From contig NC_045139.1 in NCBI RefSeq assembly GCF_008831285.2, forward strand, positions 2,614,704 to 2,674,703: a stretch of DNA of 60,000 bases. Direction: 5' to 3'. Under the pieces are notes generated by a model. That model ran no database searches and had not been told where the DNA came from. It worked only from the letters and a program-made list of their open reading frames with translations. Of this stretch, positions 1-10,358 are shown piece by piece; the stretch's first letter is position 1, and the number at the start of each line of letters is the position of its first letter. The stretch comes from Nymphaea colorata (taxonomy: Eukaryota > Streptophyta > Magnoliopsida > Nymphaeales > Nymphaeaceae). A program made the translations under genes and the position numbers.

Positions 1-794
1 AAAAATCACGAAGTATATTTTCTTGGAGGGAAACAAGGCCAGTGGATAGTTTTGCAGCTTCTCTAACGTTTGAAATGAAACTAGAAGCATCAAAACGAGT
101 ATAGATTTGGTTGTAGACTGCCTTTGCAAGTGTTGTCTTGCCGATGCCACCCATTCCATGGATCCCAACCATTCTCACATTATTATCATCTACATCTAAC
201 ATTTCCAACACATCTGCAATGCGAGAATCGAGTCCTACTGGATGTTTAGCTACCAGGAGAGAAGTCTTGTTCACTTCATTGAGAATCCTCTTCACAATGA
301 GCCGAACGAGCTTTGCCTCGTTTCTGCGAGAAAACCAAAAGAATACAAACACAAACTTACATATAAACTCCTTATAATCAATAGCATATAAATCTTAATT
401 AGAACATAAAATGAAATACATGATTTCTAAAGCAATTCTTACCTTTCTAAATAAGGGCATAGATGCACAGTTGGCTAGAGAGAGTAAACTAAAGGGGATA
501 CATTTTTGCCACATTGAACTATTTTAATTGTAATTCAGATCTTCAAATCTGAGCGCTTTGACCCGATCAAATGACACAGATGTATTCAAAACACATAAAG
601 TGATAATCTGTTTTCATTCCTTGACCAAAAAACCATGTATTTTAGGTGTAGAACAGTTGATGGTTTTTCCGCACAGATGACTATAGCAAGTAAACGAAAG
701 GGGATACATTTTTGTCACATTCAACTATATAATTTAAATTCAGATCCGTAACTTTGAGCGCTTTGACCCGATCAAATGAGATAGATGTATTCAA

Positions 795-868
<74 letters not shown>

Positions 869-1826
869 GACAAGAAGTCCCTTGAGAGAGAGAATGAGAG
901 AGAACTTGTGTTTGTGGCCATTTTTATTTTTTATATTAAAAATTAGGAAAAAAGCGACAGGATGTGTAATGACTAAAATGTCCAAGATAAAGTAAAAACA
1001 GAAAATTTTTGAGAGGATAAAAGGAGAATTTAAAGATGTTAAAAGTCTAAAATGTATATGCCTTTATAAAAGAGGATATATATATCTATCGTTTTTCTTT
1101 AATGCCCAACTAGCTTAATTCCTGAATTAAACGGCGATGTAAGCTATTAGGTATGGCGTTTTTCCCCCTGTTCAAGAGAGGAACCTATGGTGTGAAAGAG
1201 AAGGTTGAGTTTCACATTTTGTAAAATTTAGTGGTACATAAAGAGAAACTGCAGGGTAGAAATGAAGCTGCTTACCCTTGAGTGCCGGCTAATGTATAAC
1301 CTGAGACTTCCCCTGCTCCTGTCAAGGCAGCACTCCATCTACTCACCTCCTCCTTGTCTATTCTCTTATTTCTAAGGTGTCTTTTAAATGCAAGCGCAAA
1401 CGGGCCAGTTTGATGGCGGACGTTTCCTGGCTCCACATCGAAGAACACCGGTATGATGAGCCTTTTGCAGTCTATAATCTTGACTATTTCCATTAAACAC
1501 CACCTTGAATGTGCATAGCCTTTGGAGAAGATGGGCACAAAGATTTTGGATCTCTCGATGGATTCAAACAGATCCTTCACCTTCTGCCCCTTCTCCAAGT
1601 TCTCACTGTCCATGAAAACAGTGATGCCCTTAGATTGTAAAAACGCACAGAGGTGGCCGGTGAAGCCGTCGCGAGTGTCTGGTCCCCTAAAGCTCAGAAA
1701 TACGTCATACTCAAACTCATCTTTCTTCACTGGTGATGAGGATGATGAAGGCCGTGAAGAAGCCTCAGGTTCTTCACCCTCATAATGATGCTTCTCGGAA
1801 CATTGTGGAGACCTTGAACTTTCCAT
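1..1826 (-). CDS. TNL-1, TIR-NBS-LRR immune receptor, 5' part only (cut by window edge)
   Basis: Two exons are visible. Exon 1 (1276-1826) encodes the TIR domain; exon 2 (1-323, continuing off the window) begins the NBS domain. The splice sites are GTAAG at 1275-1271 and CAG before 323, leaving a 952-bp intron. I chose the ATG at 1826 because the protein then starts MESSRSPQCS, matching TNL-3 (MKRPRSPRYS); an in-frame ATG at 1898 would add 24 residues without similarity. After a Ser-rich linker the TIR runs from about residue 38 (YDVFLSFRGPDTR) and keeps the putative catalytic Glu113 in RWCLMEI. The NBS part shows GMGGIGKTT (P-loop) and SFISNVREAAK. TNLs sense pathogen effectors in the cytosol; the TIR is an NAD-consuming enzyme that signals to EDS1. 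The LRR half lies outside, so integrity is unknown. Confidence 0.88.
798..866. repeat. Compound (AT)n(GA)n microsatellite in TNL-1 intron 1
   Basis: An AT dinucleotide run passes directly into a GA run. The same compound repeat sits at the matching place in intron 1 of the paralogues, so it is ancestral to the gene family in this cluster. Confidence 0.9.
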
Positions 1827-2850
1827 AACATCGATGCAGCAAAAGTGTGCCCCGTTCTTATAAGAACTCTCTCTGATCACTCCCCCTCGATGCCTCACAA
1901 TCTTCAGGGGCTCATTCCACCAGGCAACTTCTAAGTCTATTTATCTCTGCAGGAAACCCTCTTGAAGGTGATGGAAACTTCCGATTACTTTGGAGGACGC
2001 TTCCTCAAGACACCGGTGACTTTCTTTTAAATTAAAAGTCTTTTGTAAAATAATTTGTAAATGACTAGGATACCCTTTCTCTCCTCCTTGTAAGAACAAG
2101 GAAGGATAAGTGAAACCCACGCATTTTTTTAGCTATAACGTGGACTTGCGACTAAAATAGTTTCATTTTTTTAGATATCATTTCTGTTACCATATCTCAT
2201 TTCTTTTAACTCGTTTAACTGGTTTTTTTAGCTGGTACTCTTTCAATCAGAAGTGATGTGGAAAATTTGTTTTAGTGAAAAGTGCTGTGGAAAGGAGAAC
2301 AATATTTTAGGTTCTGCAGCTCTCGTCATGGATAAAATCGAAGTTTTACCTTATAAGCGGCACTATTTTTAAAGAGGCAAATTTGGTTCGGAGCTCTCAG
2401 TTGACGATCTTATATCTTTTTCTCCTTTTTCCGGTCACTTTTTAGAAGATTAATTGGATCAGTGCGTTAAGTTTATGTCCAAAGATTCACCAAACGACAA
2501 GAGCTTATGTTCTCCTTTGTTGTGAAAATCTGCGATTCTTCATGTAAAAGCGTCGAGTGAAAACAAAGTTATTGCTTTTTAAATTATCGAACAATAGTCT
2601 GGGTTTATTGTGGTAAACTTTTAGTTTTTCTACTTCTTGAAAAGTAATGCGTACCAATTTTGCTTTTTAAACTACCAATTCTGATATCACTTAATTTGCA
2701 TAAGCTATATTAAAAGAGAAAGATTTAGTATATTGCATATAAGACTGAGCACCAAGAAAACTCTCTCCCTCTCAACACCTAAAAATGGTGTACCAAAGTG
2801 TTAAAAGGAGCCCTCTTTTTCCATCTGCTTATGTGTCACATTAGTGATTG
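1827..2850. promoter_or_regulatory. 5' flank of TNL-1, conserved between cluster members
   Basis: No coding region. From about 2395 to 2800 the sequence is shared with the upstream flanks of TNL-2 (about 15720-16110), TNL-3 (37000-37285), TNL-5 (57290-57695) and the two deleted pseudogenes (17820-18165; 59830-end). Shared landmarks are the stretches reading AAAGTAATGCGTACCAAT and CACCTAAAAATGGTGTACC. It probably contains upstream transcriptional sequence, but no single TATA box can be fixed for TNL-1. That it is regulatory is inference from conservation and position. Confidence 0.5.
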
Positions 2851-2959
2851 ATTTTGGTGCATCAATACTGTTAATGATTAAATATCTTTAATTCACATTA
2901 AACAAGAAATTTTTTTATAAAAACAAACTTGAAAATGAAAAAAAAAAGTAAAAAAGATT

Positions 2960-4360
2960 ATGAAGGATATTTTTAATAAATTACCAAAATATCCTTCTTT
3001 TCTTTTCTTCACGTCGGATCCAGATCAGATCACGACCGTATTCATCCGACTCCTCTCAATACTTTGGACCACATTTAGCACTTTGCTAATTATTTGGCCA
3101 GCACATGCTATGCTGGCTTTGCCTTCTTCCTCAAAGTCACACTGTGGACCACCTGCTTGTATACTGCCGATGCATTATTTGGACTCTATCTAATTTTGTC
3201 AAGAGTGAAGGAAAGCAGCCGGAAGCACCACCGGAGTTCACATTATTGAGGTCGAAGTGGACGTAATGCTTATCTTTCTACCGTATCTAATGGCGTTGTT
3301 ATTTTAAAGCATCTGTACTCTACATCTACAATGTCATTGCATTGAGAAAAATCCCCATTTTAATTTAAGCATTTAAGCTTAATGTTTGACATTAATTTTA
3401 TGAAGAAAAACTGTTTCTGATCTTATGGGGAAACTTTAAAAGCAAAATTGAAGTTTTATAAATCAATACTATTGAAAATACCCAAATCTGTTCTTCATTA
3501 ATAAAAAAAAAAAATCCAATGGCCAGTGGGTAAAGGGGATATAAAATTCTGGCAAGTCTAATGGGCAGGGGTTTGCCTATAGCACACCAAGTTTAAAGAC
3601 ACTTCCACATAGTCAGTGGCGAGAATGATGGATCAAAACGTTCCTATGTAGAATCCTTTTGTCATTTTGACAGTCTTTCTGTTTTCCTTTTCATTCATCT
3701 ATTATTATCACAAAAATTTATCATTCTTGACTTTATTTTAATGCGCCATAAAATTGTATCTTATTTCACTTTTTGCACCTCAAGTCAATGTGTCATTTAT
3801 TGGTCAGAAAACATAAAAAAAAAATAGAAGTTCAATTTATCTTTAAATAATAGATATTTACAAGGATGTCAAAAATCATGAAAAAAGAAGCCTAGAATGG
3901 TCAATTTGTGTATTTTTATAACATACTCCTATGTACATAATCCCTATTATTGAAATGTTTTTTAGTCTCTTCAATTTTTGTTCATTTAGCTACATGTACA
4001 TAATCTACATGACGCCATGTACATAATCTATAAATAAGCTCCTAAATGCCTTATTTTAATGTTTTTTGTTCATTTAGCCTTCTTCCTAGAAGTTCATTCC
4101 TCGCATCAGGTCCAGATCGCGACTTTGTTCATCCAACTCCGATGTTAGCATTTTGGACCACATTTAGCACTTTGCTATTTATTTGCCCAGCCAGCACATG
4201 CTGGCTTTGCCTTCTTCCCCCAAGTCACACTATGGACCACCTGCTTGTTTTGTCTAAGCTTTATTTGGACTCTATCAAATTAGTTCAAAGAGTGCTGTCT
4301 AAAGGAAAGCAACCACAGGAGTTCATTTCATTGAGGTCGAAGTGGACGTAATGCATATCT
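2960..4360. repeat. Two diverged copies of a dispersed repeat (2990-3270 and 4080-4360) with A+T-rich spacer
   Basis: Both copies carry the same landmarks: GGTCCAGATC, TTTGGACCACATTTAGCACTT, a CACATGCTGGCTTTGCC-like stretch and GAGGTCGAAGTGGACGTAATG. Further copies lie at about 19000-19260 and 37500-37745. The short plus-strand reading frames in them are not conserved between copies, so I treat this as non-coding repeat. The spacer 3300-4045 holds nothing recognisable. Confidence 0.7.
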
Positions 4361-5745
4361 TTCTACCATATCTAAAGGCCTTGTTATTTTCTGTACTCCA
4401 CAATGTTGTTGCATTTTGAAAAACCTCCCTATTTCGTTCAAGTACTTAAGGAAAACCTCCCTTTATTTGAACAACTTCTCTTAAATGTGGAGTGGTGATT
4501 TGTTATTTGTCCAAAATCTAAGTGTAACTTCTGTAAAAGTACCCCTCTGTATAGAACATGAATGTGCATCTTTTACATTAGAAAAATGATGGTAAGGCGA
4601 CTTTGGCCTTAAATAATAGTCTCTAGATGCCATGTGAAATATATCACAATGAAAGATTGGCCTTTGTGAACACCATAATCAATTATGAGATATATTAAAA
4701 TGTATGCACCGATATAAATTTGTTTTCCAGTCAGTCGTCGTTATCATTTGATTTTTTAAGGGCGTAGTGGACGAGATAAAAGCAGCACGCACCATTTCTA
4801 TGAACAATATTTTCTCCACGCCTTATATCGACAAAGAAGTACTATGAAGTGGTTGTGGAAATAATTTATAAAAAACACTCGAATATAGTAGAAAGATAAA
4901 ACATTATAGAGAGGTGAACTTCTGGGTGGTTCACTTTCCACGTCACTTTTGACTAAAGTTAGTCAAAGGATGCAAAGAGAACTTTTACCAAAACATGTTT
5001 TAGTAAAATGTTCTTCAGAATTTTTGAAAGATGTATTTCGTTGGCACTTCCAAAGCACTGTGCAAAGGAAACCTCCCAGAAACTTCTCATAATTTCACCT
5101 CACTGTCTTCCATTGGTTTTTTTTTTTTTTTTTCTACCGCCTACTCCCACTTGTTAAATTGGAATCCCATCCTACTCCCAGAAGATTTTCATGGGTTCAT
5201 TTCAGTTTTCACCAGGGTCACGCGTATGCCATTATTCCTTTCTAACGTACTTAAAAAAGTAATTTTTTGTAGACTTTCCCTTTACTCTTACATTGGTGAC
5301 GAATCCATTCAGTTTATTATTTGGACCCTTTGGATTTCAGTCGTGTAAAATGTACAATGAATGAAATAAGGATAGGATCGGGTGTTCTAATCAGATATGT
5401 TTTTCAAAATATTCATATATGAGTATATATGAAATCCAATTTTACCGTCTGAATCTAATTTTTACCATTTTTATTTGAAACTGAATCTGAATTTCAAATG
5501 ATATCAGGTAGATTTTTAAAATGGAAGAGCATTGAATATATGATACTTGTTTAAAGCTAAATCCCATATGAAATCAAATTGGAGTTTGATCCTATGTCAT
5601 TTGTTAAATCTGAATCTGACTTGATTTCTTTCTTAATTGGATACTAATTTCTTTTCATATCCCATTTTGTTGGAATGGTTCGATCGAATATCGGATCTCA
5701 ATCATACATTTTTATATCCCTACTAAGAACTTAGATACATTCTGG
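4190..5745. repeat. Segmental duplication copy A (matches 37590-39115)
   Basis: The sequence runs almost base for base with 37590-39115, including unusual landmarks such as GACTTTGGCCTTAAATAATAG, poly-T tracts and CTCCCAGAAGATTTTCATGG. A third, more diverged copy covers about 27900-29150. The 105-residue plus-strand reading frame at 5031-5348 recurs at 38420 only because of the duplication; it resembles no family I know and contains poly-T-encoded Phe runs. Confidence 0.85.
5363..5725. mobile_element. Degenerate MITE of the GGATC/CGGAT-rich family
   Basis: Bounded by AAGGATAGGATCGG on the left and ATATCCCTA on the right, with internal ATCCxATTTxxC and AATCTGAAT repeats like the intact element at 11922-12339. 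It is present in the duplicated block at about 38755-39108 and in the third copy (about 28775-29133), so it inserted before those duplications. Ends are approximate. Confidence 0.5.
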
Positions 5746-5759
5746 CTATCCCCTGCCTC

Positions 5760-6330
5760 CGCCCCGGCCCCTGGTCCCTAGTCTTCTAAGCCAATGGGGT
5801 GGAGTGTGGAGCCTGGCTGAAGATGGCCCTGTCTTTATACCCATGCAAACCCAACCAGATTATTCAATTTGTCCGAGAGAGAGATCGCTATTATATTTTT
5901 AATAAGCTAGTTAACTATATGAGAAAGAAAGAAAAGAGCCAAGGGATTGACAAAAAACTGTGCCTCTCAAAAAATGCAGCCAAGCCAATAGCCGAAGTAA
6001 ATGAATAATAAGACTGGTGACACTGCTAAAAGCAATAACAACAACAAAAATAATAATAATAATAATAATTGAAGATATAGATTCTGCCTTATGGGCATGT
6101 TGATGAATGGAGACACAGCTTCTCATGGGTAATAGTACCAGTTACTAGGCTTTACTGTGCGCCGGAGCCGGCATGTTGACGTTGAAGGCAAGGCGTCACT
6201 GGGGTGGATTGAAGAACATTGACTGTATCTGTAACAAATTATGGAGAGGATACACAAGAAAGGAGGTAAGAAGTAAGACTGAGGAACTAAGATGGGTGAG
6301 GCTACATTGTGGATAGAGCTGCACAACGAG
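5760..6330. other. Intergenic, no gene seen
   Basis: A short CCCCGGCCCC patch near 5762, a stretch at 5930-6010 resembling 16150-16250, and an (AAT)n tract at about 6049-6070. Short reading frames on both strands have no family resemblance. Confidence 0.5.
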
Positions 6331-6790
6331 CTGAGCCAACTCAGGTCATAACTCGACTCAAGTTCAACTCGTTTTTTATAATAGTCAAGCTCGAATTTAA
6401 ATATAAATTAAGTATGTTAACGAGTCGAGTTTGAGTTAGCCAAGCTACTCGATTGTAATTTTTTTTTTTTTTTGTTTCTTTTTTGTTTTCCTCTCGTGTT
6501 TTTTTTTCCCTCTCGTTTTTTTTTTTTCCCCTCCCATTTTTCTTCCCTCCTTTCTTTTTTTCTCTTCTCTCCCACACCTTTTCTTTTCTCTTCTCCGGCC
6601 GCAGACCTTTTTTTTCCCCGCCGCATTTAATGCCAGCGCCATTATCTCTCTTCCCTTTTTCTCTTTTCTCTCCCACGCGCTTTCTGCCTCCTCCCGCCGC
6701 ATTTAATGCAATGCCATTATCGATGACTGTGTGGACATCTTGGAAGGTGAACGTCTCTGAAATTGTCAGATGCGAGACAGGAAATTAATG
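6331..6790. repeat. CGAG-rich / polypyrimidine dispersed repeat, copy 1
   Basis: Starts with a GAGCTxxxTCGACTCxxGTTxAACTCG patch and continues into a long pyrimidine tract (about 6458-6690) ending in two GCATTTAATGC boxes. The same combination recurs at 9140-9800, 21610-22070 and 50711-51310, and the CGAG-rich half alone at 47130-47270. The Lys/Arg/Glu-rich minus-strand frames are a by-product of the low-complexity tract. Confidence 0.65.
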
Positions 6791-6909
6791 CCTCTATCAT
6801 AACCTCCATGTGAATAGTTGTGGAGAAGATGGCGAAAGGAGGTCCCGATCCCGACGTCCCGTTCGCGCGATCGCGAAAAAACCTCTTCCTTCCTCAACTT
6901 CTCTGCAAC

Positions 6910-7165
6910 CGTTGGGGTGCCAAATTTGCTAGCGACTAGCAGAGGTGATGTTTACTTCGAATTAACAAGTTCTTGACTAGATATCGAAGCCCAAGACAAT
7001 GTTACAAATGGTTGGTATACACTGAGTGGGTGGCATTGGCAAGACGACTCTTGCCAAGGCTGTCTACAACCAAATCTCTTCTCGTTCCCATGCTTGCAAC
7101 TTCATTTCTAACGTCAGAGAAGCAGCAGAACAATCCCCGGGACTCATTTCCCTCCAAGATGTCAA
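6910..7165 (+). pseudogene. Orphan TNL NBS fragment on the opposite strand
   Basis: Read on the plus strand, 7011-7163 encodes MVGIH, a stop, then VGGIGKTTLAKAVYNQI and NFISNVREAAEQ, which is the P-loop to RNBS-A part of a TNL NBS. A TGA replaces the first Gly codon of the GMGGIGKTT motif, and one extra A in the codons before ATG 7011 shifts the frame away from the preceding DIEAQDNV segment. No TIR or LRR follows. It is the only TNL-derived piece on the plus strand here, so it arrived by inversion or ectopic insertion. Ends beyond 6976 are uncertain. Confidence 0.8.
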
Positions 7166-7460
7166 ATGGGTCAAGAACTTGTTAATTAGAAGTAAACATG
7201 ATAACGGAGAAGGTGTCGCTTGAACGGGGGGAGAAAAGATGTTAGATGTTTGTTTGGAATTGTCTCCGACCATTCTCAATTTTCATGAGGAAGTTCTTGT
7301 ATTTGTCGTTGTGAAAATTAGATTTGGTGGGTCTTACGAGATGAAATGTGTTCAAACAAAATTTTGTTTAGTTAATATTTAAACATGATATGGTAAATAG
7401 GAATAATAAGTTTCAATCATTTAATATTGTGTATCAAGCAATATGTATATATCGAAATTT

Positions 7461-9137
7461 AAAATCCGGTGCTTGTTTATATTCCAGGTCTCACATCTAA
7501 TAGGAATGGTTTTCTTCTTCTCTCTTTAGTTTCAAGTACTGTCAAATGAGTGTTTCATAGCCAACAAAAGAATACAAAAAAGCAACGGGTTACTCTCACT
7601 AACGCCTCTATAACTCATAAGAACATTAAAAAATTCGCCATAAATAACACTAGGATCGAATAGTCACAATTCATTGTCAATGTTATCCATCTTCCATCGA
7701 ACGTAGACCTCTTTAAGGTGTCCTCCAAGAACACCAGTCAATCAGGCCATAGGCATAGCAGAGCCAGAAAACTCTAGTTGATGGGTAGTATATATAAAAT
7801 TTAAAATTTTCAAGGAACACCAATGGGCAAATGAGATAATTTTCTTTATAATATCAATATGAAAATAATAATTTTGTGGACCTGTGTGGACAATTGCCCA
7901 CACAACGCCCGCACCTACATTTGAACTCACTCATGTTTTGAACCTGCCCCTTTGAATTCATGAAACATCATGACAAGTGTTTCACAAACTCTTAAATTTG
8001 CAAAAAGAGAACTTTCAAAGACAATTTTTCCCGTGAAAAAATGAGAAATGCCAAAAAAAGTAAACATTCATAACGTGAACTCAGACAAGGCCAAATTACA
8101 AAATTTTCTTTGAGAGACCAATAATATTTTCAAAACCTATACCAGAGTCAAATAATATTTTTTAGAATTTATATAGGATTCAAATTAAAAATTTCAAAAA
8201 TTGTAAGCGAAACTTTTTTCAATTGACTGAAATGTGATTAATTAAGGAAAAGTAAGATCTTGGCGTGCATAAGATTGTATATTTTTTTAATAAGTGGAAG
8301 TTATCGAAGGGATTTGCTACTTTTCTGGACTGGAAAATGATAAATGTGCAACGAGATAAGTTTACCACATACCGTTTCTCATTAATCTGAGACATGTTTT
8401 AGGAAATGTGGTGAACGTTGAAAAAATTTTACAAAAATAGAATGTAGATCAGCAAACAAAGAGGATAATGTTGTAAACATACTTTAAGTTAATCAGTTTC
8501 AAGGATGTCAATAAATGTGATTCAGATCCGAGTGGGCCGACTGAACCGTATAAAAAATATAGGATGAAAAAAAATTTGACATCCGATTAAAAACTCAGAT
8601 CAGATTTGGATACAAGAAATGACATCAAATGAGATTCGGATTCGCATTTCAGATTTAAGTAAATATTGATCGGATTTGGTTTTAAGTTTCAGAAACAGTG
8701 CTATAGGATATGGGTTCTGCAGGTAGACTAGTTTCTAGCAACTCTATTTTTCACACTATGGCAGATCCCCATTGTACTAATAACTAGTTTGCTTGTGTGG
8801 GCAGTGATAGATAGTCTGCTGGAAGCACCAGCATTATCTTGAATGACTCATTAAAGAAGAACGCAGAACAAGCTGACGTTTCTTCAAGTCAGGCAATCGA
8901 TTCGGGAGCTGATGCGGACTAAATCAACTCCAAATAGACGGAACTTGCTCTCGTCCTAGCATCCTCTCCCTCTTTCCAAAAAGCTTCTGCTCAAACATAA
9001 AGCCCATCGCCGGCACTCTCACCTTCACAAAGAAACAGAATGGCCGAACCGGTTGCCCAATGGTACTAAAGCTGGCGGCGGCGGGGTCGGTGGTGGCGAA
9101 GGGGTCACTTCGCTGTCTACTCTTCAAGTAAAGCAGC
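7461..9137. repeat. Left arm of the large duplicated block, copy A (matches 48791-49772)
   Basis: Homology with 48791 onward starts abruptly at AAAATCCGGTGC and runs to about 8045. An 850-bp stretch (about 8045-8895) is absent from the other copy, which has different sequence there. Homology resumes at GGCAATCGATTCGG. No gene is recognisable; a GC-rich plus-strand segment at 8924-9130 resembles a first exon of unknown origin (see 49529-50572). Confidence 0.8.
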
Positions 9138-9810
9138 CGTCGATGGACTTAGGGCTGCACACGAGCCGAGTCGAACTCGGCTGCACACGAGCCGAGTCGA
9201 TGGACTTAGGGCTGCACACGAGCCGAGTCGAGCTCGGCTGGCTCGAGCTCAACTCGACTGGTGTTTAGTGAGCTCGAGCTTGACTCGAACTCAGACGAGC
9301 TTCACAACTTCAGCTCGAGCTCCACTCGAGCGATTGCCTTCGAGCTCGACTCGAGGCCGGCTCGTTTATCCTCGCTAATGCGTGTTTGCCAAGTTCGCCC
9401 TGCGTCTTTTTCCCTGTTATCCTGCCATGGGGAGGAGGAAAGGCGTGGGTGAGAAGGAGTCTCTGCATACCTGCCATGAGCACCCCATTAACGCATGGGG
9501 ATGAGGAAAAGGCTTTACAAGAAAAGAGATAGAAACCTCAACGAGGATGAGGATGATGAAAGGCGTTGCACGAAAAGAGAAAAAAATGGTGGAAAAATGG
9601 AAAGAGAAAAACAGAGAGGGAAAATGAACAAGAGAAACGAGAGGGAGAATGAAAAAAGTGTTTGAAAAAAAGAGAGGGAAAATGAAAAGAAAAAAACAAA
9701 GAGGAAAAATGAACCAGCTAAAAACGAGAGGGAGAATGAGAAAAGTGTTTGATAGATTGAAAGTGTAACAACGAGGGTAAAGAAATTGTCATTTAAAGCC
9801 AAGTGGATCA
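9138..9810. repeat. CGAG-rich / purine-rich dispersed repeat, copy 2
   Basis: Contains a partial local duplication of TCGATGGACTTAGGGCTGCA, then dense GAGCTCGAGTCGAG words, then a purine tract (about 9500-9740) of GAGAGGGAAAATGA-like units. It begins TAGGGCTGCACACGAGCC, a start typical of plant MITE or hAT-like non-autonomous elements, but no matching right end was found. The duplicate lies at 50711-51310. Confidence 0.65.
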
Positions 9811-9899
9811 TAAATAAGTTATATCTCCATCCGTAAGATTCACTTTAATATATTGCAGGCAAGGTTTTTACTGTTGAGAGTTGTAAAAATATGTATACT

Positions 9900-10210
9900 T
9901 AGAAGTTGTTTGACAACAACAATACACTGCCATTGTTTCATAAATCTATCAAAAAAAAAATATGGCAGATTTATGAAACACATTTTGTTATAATGTTTTT
10001 TGAATCTGCCTCATTTTCTGAGGCACATTCATGGGACACTAATATATGTTGCTATTGCTAAACGATCTCTTATGGACCGTTGGACATTAGAAACACTATA
10101 TAAGTGTTCCATGAATCTACTAAGTAGATTTGTGAGACTTTTGAACAAGTGTTCCATGAATATGTTCTTATTTATGGCAGATTCATGAAACATTCACATG
10201 GTGTTCCTAA
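9900..10210. mobile_element. Foldback MITE-like element
   Basis: Contains GTTTCATAAATCT followed by AGATTTATGAAAC within 50 bases, and outer GTTGTTTGACAACAAC and GTTCCTAAAGCCAAACAC ends. Related pieces with CATGAATCTGCC or GTTCCATGAAcCCATGAAT words occur at about 24990-25160 and 27185-27310. A copy sits in the duplicated block at about 51405-51720. Confidence 0.5.
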
Positions 10211-10358
10211 AGCCAAACACTGATTATACCAAGAAAGAAACAGAGATATCACTTTCCCTGGTGGACTGCATCCATCTCCATGTTTTCGATCCCTTGAGTT
10301 TTGAAATTTTGAGTTGCTTGATAAATTTCAAAAGTTGCCTCTACCAAGTGAGTGGAAA

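Noticed and set aside
138-377. Plus-strand frame starting MPMPPIPWIP, repeated at 13828, 34810 and 55301
   Set aside because: It is the antisense of the conserved P-loop region of the TNL NBS exon; its conservation follows from the sense gene.
1827-1898. Upstream ATG at 1898 as the TNL-1 start
   Set aside because: The extra 24 residues match no paralogue, while the ATG at 1826 aligns with the TNL-3 start.
5031-5348. 105-residue frame conserved at 38420
   Set aside because: Both lie in a recent segmental duplication; poly-T slippage changes the frame content and no family is recognisable.
6341-6702. Lys/Arg/Glu-rich minus-strand frames
   Set aside because: By-products of a long polypyrimidine tract; composition is extreme and three overlapping frames look alike.
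9515-9811. Hydrophobic FSLSF-rich 98-residue frame (and its copy at 51021)
   Set aside because: Antisense of a purine-rich low-complexity tract in a dispersed repeat; not a membrane protein.
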